From Ephemerocybe angulata (taxonomy: Eukaryota; Basidiomycota; Agaricomycetes; Agaricales; Psathyrellaceae), in NCBI GenBank assembly GCA_013368325.1, contig JAACJK010000001.1, positions 2,852,001-2,916,000 of the forward strand: a stretch of 64,000 bases of DNA, read 5' to 3'. The notes under the pieces are model-generated. The model made no database searches and was not told the origin of the DNA. It worked only from the letters and a program-made list of their open reading frames with translations. The position numbers and the translations under genes were made by a program. This document shows, piece after piece, positions 20,741 through 30,517 of the stretch; within the stretch, counting starts at the first letter, position 1; each line of letters begins with the position of its first letter.

Positions 20741-22237
20741 TCAAACCTGGAAGTCGCCCACAATCTCCCTCTCCTCATCGACAATCATAGTCCTCTTCTC
20801 CTCGTATAGCGCACTTATCACCTCTCTTTCTACCCACTTCTGCTCTGCGTCATCCCCGATAGGATGCACAGTGTAGTGGATAGACAAAGCTGAAAGGACG
20901 CCTCCATAGGCATGTGAAATGCCGGTGTCGATAATGATAATCTTTCCATTGCACCGAGATACGATGTTCTGTGTACATGATATTAGGATTGGCTAGAAAA
21001 AAGGCTGGAAAGGCGTACATTGAAGTCGGGCGTATGTCCCATGATCATCCGCCGCGTCCCTGTCTTCGCAAGGACGCCATCGACCTTCTTACAAGCAGTG
21101 GTCTCGTCGTCTTGTGCCCACCCTCGGTACCACAGAGGACCGTTCGAGTCATACAGCTCTTTCTCCTCCGTAGTCGCACTTTCTGGCAGTCCAGGATACG
21201 GGTTGGGAGGATGTGGCGGCGGTTGCTGCCTGCGCTGGAGCTTCCTCATCAGGCTTGCGGCCACCTCGTTGATTTTGCTAGGGAACGGCGTAAGGCCCTT
21301 GTATGTGGGCGATAGTCCTCCATGCACGAACGAGATTGCTGCATGCGACAATGGGTCCTTGCTCTCTGGTTTCCTGTGATTGTTGAACATCCAGACGTCG
21401 AAGTCGATATCCACTTCGAAGTCGCCATCCTCCTTAGAGTAGTGAAGATGCTTGAGGGTGGCGGGTGAGGGATATGGTGTATTTGGAGGGCCGAGGGAGG
21501 GGTGTAGAGGGAGGCGGGATGTTGTGCTGTAGTTCGAGGCCCATGAGCGCCCGATGAGGCCGGAGGAGAGCATTTCCTGACGCGCAGCAACGCTGCCGAA
21601 GGTCTTGATTTCGGTGGGGTATACGTATCTCCAGTCGCCAATCATGTTCATCCATTCGTGATTTCCCAAATGAGAGAGAACAGTCGCCCCAGAGGCAGTT
21701 GCCTGGCCTCTCAGCTTATCCATCCATGTAAACAGACCAATGGTATCATCCCCCCTGCGTCGAGCCCTTCAGAGGACACATATGCATAAACCCGTAGAGT
21801 ACGCACCGGTCGATGATGTCTCCTGTCTGCACGAAGAAATCCACGTTCCCTGACCAATTGTCGTACTCGTCAATCACGTCCGAGAACTTCAACACCCGCC
21901 TCGCGTTTGGTAGGTCCCCATGCAAATCTCCGACTGCAACTATATGTCTGGTGTATGGCGTTCTAGACCCCTTGTATCTCTGGATCTTGCTCGTCAGCGA
22001 CTCTTCGGGCTGTGCCTTGGCTTTGCTGGCTGCAGCATCAGCGTAACCCTGGGCTAATTTCGAGTTGATGAGGCTGTGGATCTTGTCACCAAGTGGGACG
22101 GAGTGCTTGAGTGTCTCTGAGACCCAGTGTATAGCTTCGTCCTTCGGAATGAGGAGGTGTAGTCGAAGGGAGTGTAGACAGTAAACCAGTGAGATCGCCA
22201 CAAGGGCCACGGCTACTAATGTTCGGCCAGCGCCCAT
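20741..22237 (-). CDS. Membrane-anchored calcineurin-like metallophosphoesterase
   Basis: Exons 21807-22237, 21019-21754 and 20741-20968 give 464 residues. An N-terminal hydrophobic anchor (LVAVALVAISLVYCLHSL) precedes the metallophosphatase motifs in order: VAVGDLHGDLPNARR (motif I and GDxHG), FVQTGDIIDRGDDTIGLF (GDxVDRG, joined across intron 1), LSHLGNHEWMNMIGDW (GNHE), a later HGG (SFVHGGLSP) and MGHTPDFN. These supply the metal-binding Asp, His and Asn residues, so the enzyme should be an active two-metal phosphatase. The order resembles Shewanella-like (PPP-related) phosphatases of fungi. The C-terminus includes KIIIIDTGISHAYGG. Location is probably secretory pathway or vacuole membrane; the substrate is unknown. 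Confidence 0.9.
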
Positions 22238-23321
22238 ACTAACTCCACGGTTTAGTGCTGGCCAATACTATGTCAGCCAAAGCCACTGATACTTTCCGAC
22301 TAATACTAGCTCACCGCTTCGACTTGTAGCACTCAAAGCACCCGCGGGGGTGGTGGTGGTATGAGCTTAAGTTGCTTTAAGCACCGGAGATCATTTAGCT
22401 TCCCGGTTGATGAACACACTGCATATTTGATCCTGGAAGTGATCGTTGCTTTGACCTTACCCACTAGCCTCAATCTCGGTCACCCATCAGCATTCTTCTA
22501 AGCTCGAGCTGTAGCTCAATGGAAATGTGGAGAGCTGCTGCACATGAGTTAAGAGGCCAACTCCCACGGCCTGACCGTACCTACCTTTGGAAATAGGCAG
22601 AATAAGAGGACTTCATTTTTAATAGAGCTTCGTAAAGAATCGTAATACTTCCATCCCAATAATTGCAACTGCGTTCCACCCCAACATCCTGTCGGTCGCA
22701 CTGTTCCTCCTTCCTACGAGCGCCCACTGGCACCAGCATCTACGTCTTTTGATCAACACACAACCTCGTCTATGTATTCTACCATTCAGAGAATGCTAGT
22801 AATGGGAGAAGCAATCAAATAAGACATGGTTAGTCACTACAGGCCAGGGGAAAGAGATGTTCATCCTGCGGAGCGTCCATGCACTCCGGGAAAGACCCAT
22901 CCTCGAATTGTGCGATGAAAGCCACACGAAGTGGTCTCGCAATTCCCTGGCTCTCCAGAAGCGCTCATGTCACGCATGAGCGCCTAGTGGCACTTACTAA
23001 TCACGCTAGGCTCGGAGAACCAGTGCCCGATTTGATGCTCTAAGGTGCATCTCAGTAGTGTTGTTGCGCCGCACAACTCGGGTCTGCATCACCTTCAGAA
23101 GATAGATCAGTGGAGGGTTTGAAATTCGCGGCCATCCGAAGGTAGCAGATAGCTTTTCTCAGACAAGTAGAGCGTGAAAGCCGCTAAGTAGTAGTTGCCT
23201 ATGGAATTATATTTCCCATCGCGCTGGGAGTCATTTTCCAGCTTCAAATAAGTGGTCCATTGCTTAGGAGAGTCCGTTGATCATACTCGGAACATAATGG
23301 TTTTGAGCACTGAAGGAAAGC
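22238..23321. other. Gene-free stretch
   Basis: About 1.1 kb between the phosphatase 5' end and the 3' end of CFEM-like member 5. No supported gene. A short tRNA D-arm-like string near 22510 has no matching T-arm. Confidence 0.45.
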
Positions 23322-23935
23322 TTAGTATGTACTGAAAACCAATAATACCAAGCCAGTAATGAACCCAGATGCAACAGTGTCCCATCTTAGCCTTTCGCCA
23401 GCACAGTTCATCCACCCATTCCCCGGTGCAGTCACAGTCGAGTGGGCCGTCGTGTTCAAGAATGGAATGCTCGTTCTCGGCGGCACCTGTGTTGTCAAAG
23501 TTGGGCTGACGGCCTTCTGGCTTACCGGTGTCGACGTATTCTTCACGGCTTCGCAGATATCTTTATGACATTGGTTTTGGCTCAGCAAGGAGTAGCCAGA
23601 CGCTTAAGATATTAGTACCACGCACCTGGAACATCCTGCAAGCCAGTATACTCCTCGTTTACTCCCAGTTTCTGTGCACATCTAAAGCATGAAGCTACAC
23701 CCGCGATGACTTGAGGGGCACAAATGCAACCAAAATCTGCGGCCGAGCATGCCTGTGTTCAAGTTCCATAAGAGTTTCTCGCGTAGAGGGATATAATTCA
23801 ATAGCGTACGTTCACCATCCCTTTGACTGTTATACAGATTGACAGCGAGCAGGAGACTTTCGGCTCGTTTTCTAGTGCGAGGGCAAGGAGAGCCACAAGA
23901 GCGAGGGAGGTCGCCATGGAAAGTATTCTGACCAT
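23322..23935 (-). CDS. CFEM-like secreted, probably GPI-anchored protein (cluster member 5)
   Basis: Exons 23816-23935, 23626-23752 and 23322-23560 give 161 residues on the minus strand. A signal peptide (MVRILSMATSLALVALLALA) precedes SCSLSICITVKGM, ACSAADFGCICAPQV, ASCFRC and DICEAVKNTS. The first pair is spaced C-x4-C instead of C-x3-C. Intron phases (0, then 1) equal those of members 1-3, so it is a true paralogue lying on the opposite strand, about 5 kb away, beyond the phosphatase gene. A Pro/Thr/Ser-rich stalk precedes the hydrophobic tail VASGFITGLVLLVFSTY, a probable GPI signal. Confidence 0.78.
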
Positions 23936-24634
23936 CGGGCGTGCAGCAGCTCGGACGCTTCAAAGCAGGTACGATCTGAGCTGGATTAGTAGGTAGAAGG
24001 AAGGCAAAGAAATACGTCCAGCCCAACCAGCTCCTTCTCGATGGCCTTATACATAATATATCATTAACTGCTGTTCCCTGGGGAAGGGCATGCGCACTCA
24101 TGCACCTCGGGCAGATTGCACAGACTTGTGATCAGCGCCCAGCATTGCGGTCAACGTCTACTCTATGATCAGCACACACATCCGCAGATCCGGAGCACTT
24201 CTAGCACCTTGCTGAGTGGTATGGGTAGCTAGGCAGACTTTAATGATCTTCCATTTCCGATATGTAGAGGTTTCCCGTAAGGTTACTGGCAGTTTTGTTG
24301 TGGAAGTCTTGACTCGCATCGTGTCGCACTTGGTGGTCGCGGTCGAAGATCAAGCACGCTCATATTTAGCCTGTGAGCTCACCTGGTGCTGTACTTGTGG
24401 ATCGATATTCCATTAAATATCATCGGCCCAATGGTCTAGTAGTATGATATTCCCTTCGGGTGTTCGGCATCCGCTTCGGCAGTCGGAGTTTGAATGCGTC
24501 GAGCCCTTCAGGCTTCAGACGACACATATACATAAACAGGTATTTACGAAGCCAAGTGGGTACTGCAGCGTGAGTTAGGCGCCGTATGTTCCGCCTTGGC
24601 TGATGTGAGGCATTCATATGGTTCCTCCATCATC
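23936..24634. other. Intergenic region with broken tRNA copy
   Basis: 5' flank of CFEM-like member 5, followed by the tRNA-Pro pseudogene at 24425. No protein gene was recognised. Confidence 0.45.
24425..24506 (+). pseudogene. Broken tRNA-Pro copy
   Basis: 47 nt at 24419-24465 are identical to the 5' part of the intact tRNA-Pro 210 bp downstream, including the acceptor strand, D-arm and CGG anticodon. The sequence then diverges: the 3' anticodon strand GGGAG is missing, and a weak T-arm-like string (ggagtttgaatgcg) plus gagccc replaces the 3' half. It should not fold as a tRNA. Confidence 0.7.
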
Positions 24635-24738
24635 GGCCCAATGGTCTAGTAGTATGATATTCCCTTCGGGTGTTCTTCACTCGCTCTGTTCTCAGAGTCC
24701 AATGGGAGTGGTCGGGAGTTCAATTCTCTCTTGGGCCC
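24635..24738 (+). tRNA. tRNA-Pro(CGG) with 32-nt intron
   Basis: The acceptor strands GGCCCAA (24635-24641) and TTGGGCC (24731-24737) pair fully. The D-arm is GTCTAGTAGTATGAT. The anticodon stem is TTCCC/GGGAG with loop TTCGGGT, giving anticodon CGG (Pro). The T-arm is GGGAG-TTCAATT-CTCTC. An intron of about 32 nt (24671-24702) sits at the usual place, one base 3' of the anticodon. A T-rich Pol III stop follows (ttcttttt). Internal A and B boxes are present. Confidence 0.88.
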
Positions 24739-25202
24739 TTCTTTTTGCTCTCTTCAAGCATCCGAATGTTCAATGAATTCATTGAATTGACATTTTCGAA
24801 ACGCCGTTAGGTTGACATTCTCCAAATCCTCATTGCTGCAATCCCTTCTCTCTCAAAAAACACGTGAGGTCTTCCAGCTAACCCAGCTAACGTGACAGCC
24901 CTCCAAGATTTGCCGGGCATTGAGGAAATAAGACGTCCCGCTTTTCCTGATATTGGGCCCAACGTCATCAACGTCCCCGCCACTATCTAGCCAACAGAAC
25001 TTGAAGTTTCGAGAACAATGAGCGGCGCGGTATACACCGCTGACGACCGGGATAGCCTTGTTGGCGATCATCGCCCACATTCTCCATGAGTGCATTTGCA
25101 AGTAGTAGACGCGCGAATATTTATTGTATCTACGTACGAACATGGACCTATTTAAAAGCTAAACCCACGCCGACTGCCCGTCGCAGCGAACGAGCAAGAC
25201 TT

Positions 25203-25385
25203 CTCCCTGCACCTCGCCCACCGCGCAAGGCAGGAGCGTAGGTTCCCCCTCGCCCTGCACAAGGCAGGACAAAGGTTCACCCCCGCCCACCGCACAAGGC
25301 AGGAGCGTAGGTTCACCTCCGCCCACCGCGCAATGCGAGAGCGTGGGTTCCCCCTCGCCCCGCACAAGGCAGGAGCGTGGGCCCC
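25203..25385. repeat. Minisatellite, about five imperfect units of roughly 36-40 bp
   Basis: The phrases 'cgcccaccgcgcaaggcagg', 'agcgtaggttc' and 'ccctcgccc' recur in order about five times with small changes. The minus strand is open through the array, which is why it mimics a Gly/Glu-rich ORF; it is not a gene. Confidence 0.85.
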
Positions 25386-25921
25386 TGCTTGCAATGCGAA
25401 GGTTTGCACGATCCCTGAGCCCCAGCTGAGAGGCATTCCGTGATAATCACGGATGCAATCTCCCAGCCACGAACCCAGGGGTACTAAACCGAGCGCATCG
25501 CTTACAGGGAACGGCAGGGCGGGCACTCTTCTGACCACGCCCATCCGACGAGACAAAAAGTATTGGAGGGATTCGGCCCACATTTCGGAGAAGACTCCGC
25601 GACAAGCCAGAGGCCCGACGCCAACGTGCTATACTACTGACTAGGGTAGAATCTGAGGGGTTTGGCCCACGACTCCAGACGTCCCGACCATGGTGGTGGA
25701 AGGGAAGAAAGAAGTGGGGAAAAGCGTTTGGAGAGGGCGCGAGGTTTATATACCTCGCCAGCCGTGAGAATAGCTCCCAAGGCATCTCCCGAGGTAAGAC
25801 AATGGCCCTCGAGGAGATGGCCCCGGAGAAAAAGTTCGCACTCGTGGGAAATCCCCCCGCGGCGTCCGCCCCAAGTGCCCTCTCCCCCCCATCTGGGAAT
25901 TGAACCCCCATGGCGCTAAAT

Positions 25922-25955
25922 GGTCTCGGGTTCAATTCCCGATTGGGCCCTTTTT
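25922..25955 (+). pseudogene. Detached tRNA-Pro 3' half with oligo-T terminator
   Basis: The T-arm TCGGG-TTCAATT-CCCGA is followed by acceptor strand TTGGGCC, a C and TTTTT. The acceptor strand equals that of the intact tRNA-Pro at 24635. No 5' half lies directly upstream, so this is a fragment. Confidence 0.6.
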
Positions 25956-27720
25956 ATTTGCTCGTCTGTGCAAGGAATAGGCCCCCAAAGCGCTGCGTTT
26001 TGCGTGGATAATGGGGAGAATGGTACCAGGAGGAGAGGGGCAAGTTGCCAGGCGTCGGCATTGGCCGAGGTTCGCTCGATCAAACAATGGGACTTTTTAC
26101 TCATTCACAACATGGGCCAGCAAATCTACTAAAGGAAGGAGACAGAGATAAGATATCACTAAGTCCAAAAAGTCACGTTTCGTTTGTTTCGTGCACACAA
26201 GCGCGCAACGAGGTTGGAAAACAAGCGCCGGGAGCGAGATTGGCCATCCCATCAATCTCTAGTAACTCCTCTCCCTGACAAGTGAAGTCTTCACATGTAT
26301 AGCCGCTGGGCCTTCTCCAGAACCACTGCTACCATTACGCCAGGGAGTGTCTGACTGTTTGGTCACGAAGAGTATTCCTGGTCGAAGAGTGTTCCTCATC
26401 AACGAGGAAAGAAAGAGTGTCCCTCTTTTTTTCCTCGTCTTTGAGAGGGTTACATCCATTTAACGGACCACCCTCTCTCCTCATTTTTGTAGCCCACCCC
26501 ACCCAGAGCCACCATGTCCACGATGGTCCTCTCGATCAAGTACCGCTCACACTGTACCTTTGGTCTGCTACTATTAAAGGCTCGGTCAAGCCCATCGTTA
26601 GCACACTGTAAATTCGAGGACGCCCCTGTTCCCGTTCAGGTAGCTTTTAAACCTGTTCTGGGGATTCTGCTCCTCACTCGGTTATGCAAGGGCTAATTAC
26701 ATCGGCGCCAGGGCAATCTGACCATTGGCGCTTGCCAAGTAGATGAACCTGGTGGTAGCTCAATGCTTACTCGTGGCCAAAGGAGTTTGCAGTTCATTCC
26801 GACGATTGAAGATCGCATTCGTCTAAATACATTCAAGAGAGCGTAAGTCTCATGGCCGGGGGAGCATAGAACTCATGGGAATTGCTTTCTCAAGCTTCGA
26901 AGTTGAGCACTCCGCAGCATCTGCCGGAAAAAAACGAGCGCCGGTGGGTATGCCGGCTTGGGTGCTTTCAGGAAGACTTGAGGTTGCTGCGGTTACTAAC
27001 GGCGGAATACTTAAAACATTCACTCTCTTGGTTCTTCTTGCTTTATCACCCCAACGAGCCTTCCCGTGTCAAATCCGTCCATTATGCCAGCACTCTCCAA
27101 CACTCTCGGGCTCCTCTTTTCCAGTCCGTGAGTTCCGTTCGAAAGCTAGAAAGACAGTGGATGATTCTGACAGCAATGCCTTCAAAATCTCCCCTTTTCC
27201 AAAGGACAATGCACCGACGGCGAGGGTACTCATCGGCTCGACCCCAAATACTTGATATCCTGGTTATTTAACGAGGTCAGCTAGCAGCTGTGCACCTTGG
27301 TCCCGTTCGCGCCCTTCGGTCGCATGATCTTGCTAAATCCAAATTGCCTCCGAGCGATGCCCACTGAAATACCAGGTCTTCTTTCAGGTTTCTTGTCCAC
27401 TTGGGCGAGTGCGAAGGCCTACATCCGGCGAGCTTCTCGGTTCTCTTTCGCGATATGGATCGGCTCGGGTGGCACCGACTCGGAAATCTTGCAGGGTCCG
27501 TTTGATCCACTTGTGCGAGCAAGTGCCAGCGTGCGTGAGCAAGACATCATTTCTTGAGCGCTCATGGGTTTATAAGCCCCCAATCTTGAGGCGGCTTCTT
27601 CTCTTCCACTACGAAGGACGAGCTGCTTAATTCGCAAGCTCTGTATTTCACTAGGTGAGTTGGGAGGATAAGCTGATCTGACTCGGCCATTCGTTGCTCA
27701 TGCATATCTCCTTCAGCAAG

Positions 27721-29178
27721 ATGGGGTTTTCACGCCCGTTCCCCAATACCTCGAAGCAACAACTCCAGCTCCCTAATGAGCTTTGGGAAGCAATATTCGA
27801 GCTGGCTATTATCTCGACTCCAGAGAATCCCAAGCAACAATCTTCCCCCATAGTTATCGCGGCAGTTTGCACGACTTGGAGAGCTATAGTTCTCGGACTC
27901 CCCAAGCTGTGGACGTCAGTCGATATCGTTATCCACCTATGGACTACCAGCACACAGACCCCGCTCCTGGAAACCTGGATCACTCGCGCACGAGGACTTC
28001 CTCTGAACATCAAGCTCACGTTTTCGTACCCCGAATCCAACAACACCAGTGTCTTCAGCGGGGAGAAGTCGCTCAACGTCCTACGGACCTTGGCCCACCG
28101 CGCAAACGAGATCGTCAGCTTAGACACCATAATGTCCCTCCACTGGCAGGACTTCATTGCCAAGGAGCGTCTTGTTTTCCCCAACATAACGACCTTGCAA
28201 TTCCGGTCCCTCCCTACAGTGGAACAGCGAAAAGTGTGGGATCCCAAGCACCCACCCCTAATCCTGAAGGACCACTTCCCTATCCTATCTGATCTCCGGT
28301 TCGAAGCTTCGGCCCCATACCTGGGGGTAGTGGGACCACTCGAGCAGCTCAAGAAACTCACCTCTCACCACTCCGACCCCCTTCATTGCGGCAATGTCTT
28401 TTCGAAGTGTACAATCATCGAAGAGCTTTCGTTTTTGGAGTCGCCAGTCGGGAGGGGGAGCGCCCGGGATTTCACGGACTCGGCCTTGCCGACTTTAGCG
28501 AGTGGCACTCGACAGATGCATTCGCTGAGACGACTCAATTTGTCGAGCTCTGCGAACCCTCCGTACTCTGTTGCGCGGCATCTTCGCGTCATGTCGTCCG
28601 GAGACATCCCACTCCGCGCTTTGAACCTCCATAGCTTCCGTGCGAGGCACAAGTCGTTTTGGATGCACGAAGACCTAGTCCCTCAGTACCACGCGATGCT
28701 TATCAGGCTCCTTCCCAAGTTTTCTGAGACGCTTCAGGAACTTACAATGGTCGACAGTGTCTTTGACGAAGACCCTTTGGTCGAGATCTTGGCCCTTCTC
28801 CCGGAACTACGACTGCTGGAGGTCGAAGCTCCTGGAATCGTCCTTACCGACGTTCTTATGACAAAGTTGGGAACCAAGTCTCGGAAGGCGCATCCTCTCC
28901 TTCCTCATCTCGAGTCGGTGACCCTTTCCGGGTCACTCAGATTCTCCGACAACGAGTTCTTCTCCTTTATAGAGAGCCGCCGCCGGATTCCAGGGGATTT
29001 TCATCAACCAGAAAGTTTCCATAGCCTCTACCAGGCACGTTTGCAGTTCCAGAATGTCGGGCGGGCACAAACGGACGCCTTCATCCAGGGATGTAAGTCC
29101 TTGATCAAGGAAGGTTTCGACCTCTCTGTAATGCTGGAGAGAAACAACAGCCGACCAATGTTGGTTATGGGAATTTGA
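27721..29178 (+). CDS. F-box-like protein
   Basis: Single exon, 485 residues from the ATG at 27721, chosen for its good context (aagATGgg); an in-frame ATG at 27700 would add seven residues. The N-terminal F-box-like region reads QLQLPNELWEAIFELAII, then IVIAAVCTTWRAIVLGLPKL and WTSVDI, as in the many Agaricomycete F-box proteins. The rest is leucine-rich and irregular, ending with ESVTLSGSLRFSDNEFFSFI and a final FIQGCKSLIKEGFDLSV. Such proteins are presumed substrate receptors of SCF ubiquitin ligases; the target is unknown. Its C-terminal 90 residues match the orphan fragment at 36642-36980. Confidence 0.85.
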   Translation: MGFSRPFPNTSKQQLQLPNELWEAIFELAIISTPENPKQQSSPIVIAAVCTTWRAIVLGLPKLWTSVDIVIHLWTTSTQTPLLETWITRARGLPLNIKLTFSYPESNNTSVFSGEKSLNVLRTLAHRANEIVSLDTIMSLHWQDFIAKERLVFPNITTLQFRSLPTVEQRKVWDPKHPPLILKDHFPILSDLRFEASAPYLGVVGPLEQLKKLTSHHSDPLHCGNVFSKCTIIEELSFLESPVGRGSARDFTDSALPTLASGTRQMHSLRRLNLSSSANPPYSVARHLRVMSSGDIPLRALNLHSFRARHKSFWMHEDLVPQYHAMLIRLLPKFSETLQELTMVDSVFDEDPLVEILALLPELRLLEVEAPGIVLTDVLMTKLGTKSRKAHPLLPHLESVTLSGSLRFSDNEFFSFIESRRRIPGDFHQPESFHSLYQARLQFQNVGRAQTDAFIQGCKSLIKEGFDLSVMLERNNSRPMLVMGI

Positions 29179-29400
29179 ATTACTTATACTTTATGTCTTC
29201 CGTGTTCTTGAAATCTGAATCCTGTGCCGTCTTAGAAGATTGTGGTTGTGAGATGAAGGTTGTAACCAGAAAAATGGTAGGTTTGAAGTAACTGCGCAAG
29301 AGTCAGACGCCGAAACCAAATAGAGGCAATGCATGCCAGGTTTTGAACCAAACCACCACTATCTCCGAGATGACTCAACCTTCCTTCTCTCTCTTGTACA

Positions 29401-30289
29401 ATGACCTCTTATCTTCGAAACTGGCTATGGTCTGGCGCAGCGAGCGCAGACCCTGGGGCCCAAGTGCCCACATTCACAACGACGTCGCCCCAGGCATCCG
29501 ACGACGAAGGGGAAGATACGGAAACGGAGGTCAATGTGGAAGCCCAAGACGACGACGACGACGACATTGCGCCGGCATTTCCAGCATTAAATAGCGCACA
29601 GAGGGCTGGGACATCGAGCGCAAAGCCGGCTGGGTTGGCACCACGAATACTGAGCGATACGGACCTCATGCCCCCACCTCCCCTACCCGGCCTCGCGGTT
29701 AGAACTCCTGGAGTATCGCTGTCTACCAGGGGATCGTCGTCCTTAGGTGTTCCAGCATCCTCTGGAGGTCTCGCAGTTCCTCCAAGTACGACGAAAGCGC
29801 CGCCGAAACCTACGAAAAAACGCGAGAAGGTTGCTCTGGCTCCGGGTCACAGTGCTTTGGATTGGGCAAATCTCAAGTCTTCTGGTGCTGATCTCCGAGT
29901 ATGTGCTGAGCTTTATCTGCTACCACGCTCCCGCGGCGTTCCCTTCGTCTAAGGATCGGAATTGACAGTCTTTCCTTTAGGGAGTTGATTCACTGCAGCG
30001 CATTACCCCGTCGATGCTTAAGCAGCACAATAAGAAAGACGATGCTTGGTCTGCATTCTACGGGAAAGTCTACAACATCACCCCATATATCCCATTCCAT
30101 CCAGGAGGAGAGAAAGAACTCATGCGGGTGGCTGGGAGGGACGGAACGAAGCTTTTTGGTGCGTTATTTCTCACTTCCCTCCGAGATTCGATTCTAATGA
30201 AACCCGCAGCGACGACTCACGGTTGGGTAAACGCAGACTTCATGCTAGATGCCTGCCTCGTCGGATTCCTGGTCGGCGAATCGTCTTAA
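29401..30289 (+). CDS. Cytochrome b5-like haem-binding domain protein
   Basis: Exons 29401-29898, 29981-30158 and 30210-30289 give 251 residues. The first 160 are acidic and Ser/Pro-rich, probably disordered (DDEGEDTETEVNVEAQDDDD). The C-terminal third is a cytochrome b5 fold: ITPSMLKQHNKKDDAWSAFY, GKVYNITPYIPFHPGGEKEL, then LFATTHGWVNADFMLDACLV. The axial haem histidines are those of FHPGG and THGWVN; both are present. This layout matches the fungal proteins related to the N-terminal part of cytochrome b5 reductase 4. No membrane anchor is seen, so it is likely soluble. The reductase partner is unknown. Confidence 0.88.
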
Positions 30290-30517
30290 TAAAGGACTGG
30301 TAGTGACCTCCGTCTTACCCCAGTAGATGCCCGAAGAACTTTCACGTATTCCATCGTTATTTACGCCAACTTCCTTTCGGGTTCCCTCAACTTCGATACA
30401 GGCAAAGAATAAGGACCCATATGCATTCATCGCGAAATCAATAACTAGAGGAAACTAGACTGTATGGATACGAAAGAAATAAGAATATTAAGGTGCACAA
30501 ACTCGAACGAAACAAAA

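Larger units (their letters stand above)
24739..27720. other. Long gene-free, repeat-bearing region
   Basis: About 3 kb without a supported protein gene. It contains the minisatellite at 25203-25385, a detached tRNA-Pro 3' half at 25922 and, just before that, a T-arm-like sequence in the opposite direction (25890-25915). Several 60-130-codon open frames (e.g. near 26880-27270 on two + frames) lack start context, splice support or domains. Confidence 0.45.

Noticed and set aside
22505..22545. tRNA D-arm-like string (tagctcaatgg)
   Set aside because: No T-arm and no acceptor pairing nearby.
25152..25583. Minus-strand 143-codon frame rich in Gly/Glu/Trp
   Set aside because: It is the translation of the minisatellite and its flank; the repeat structure explains the open frame.
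26741..26815. tRNA-like A-box string (tggtagctcaatgc) with a weak B-box
   Set aside because: No pairing acceptor or anticodon stems; not a tRNA.
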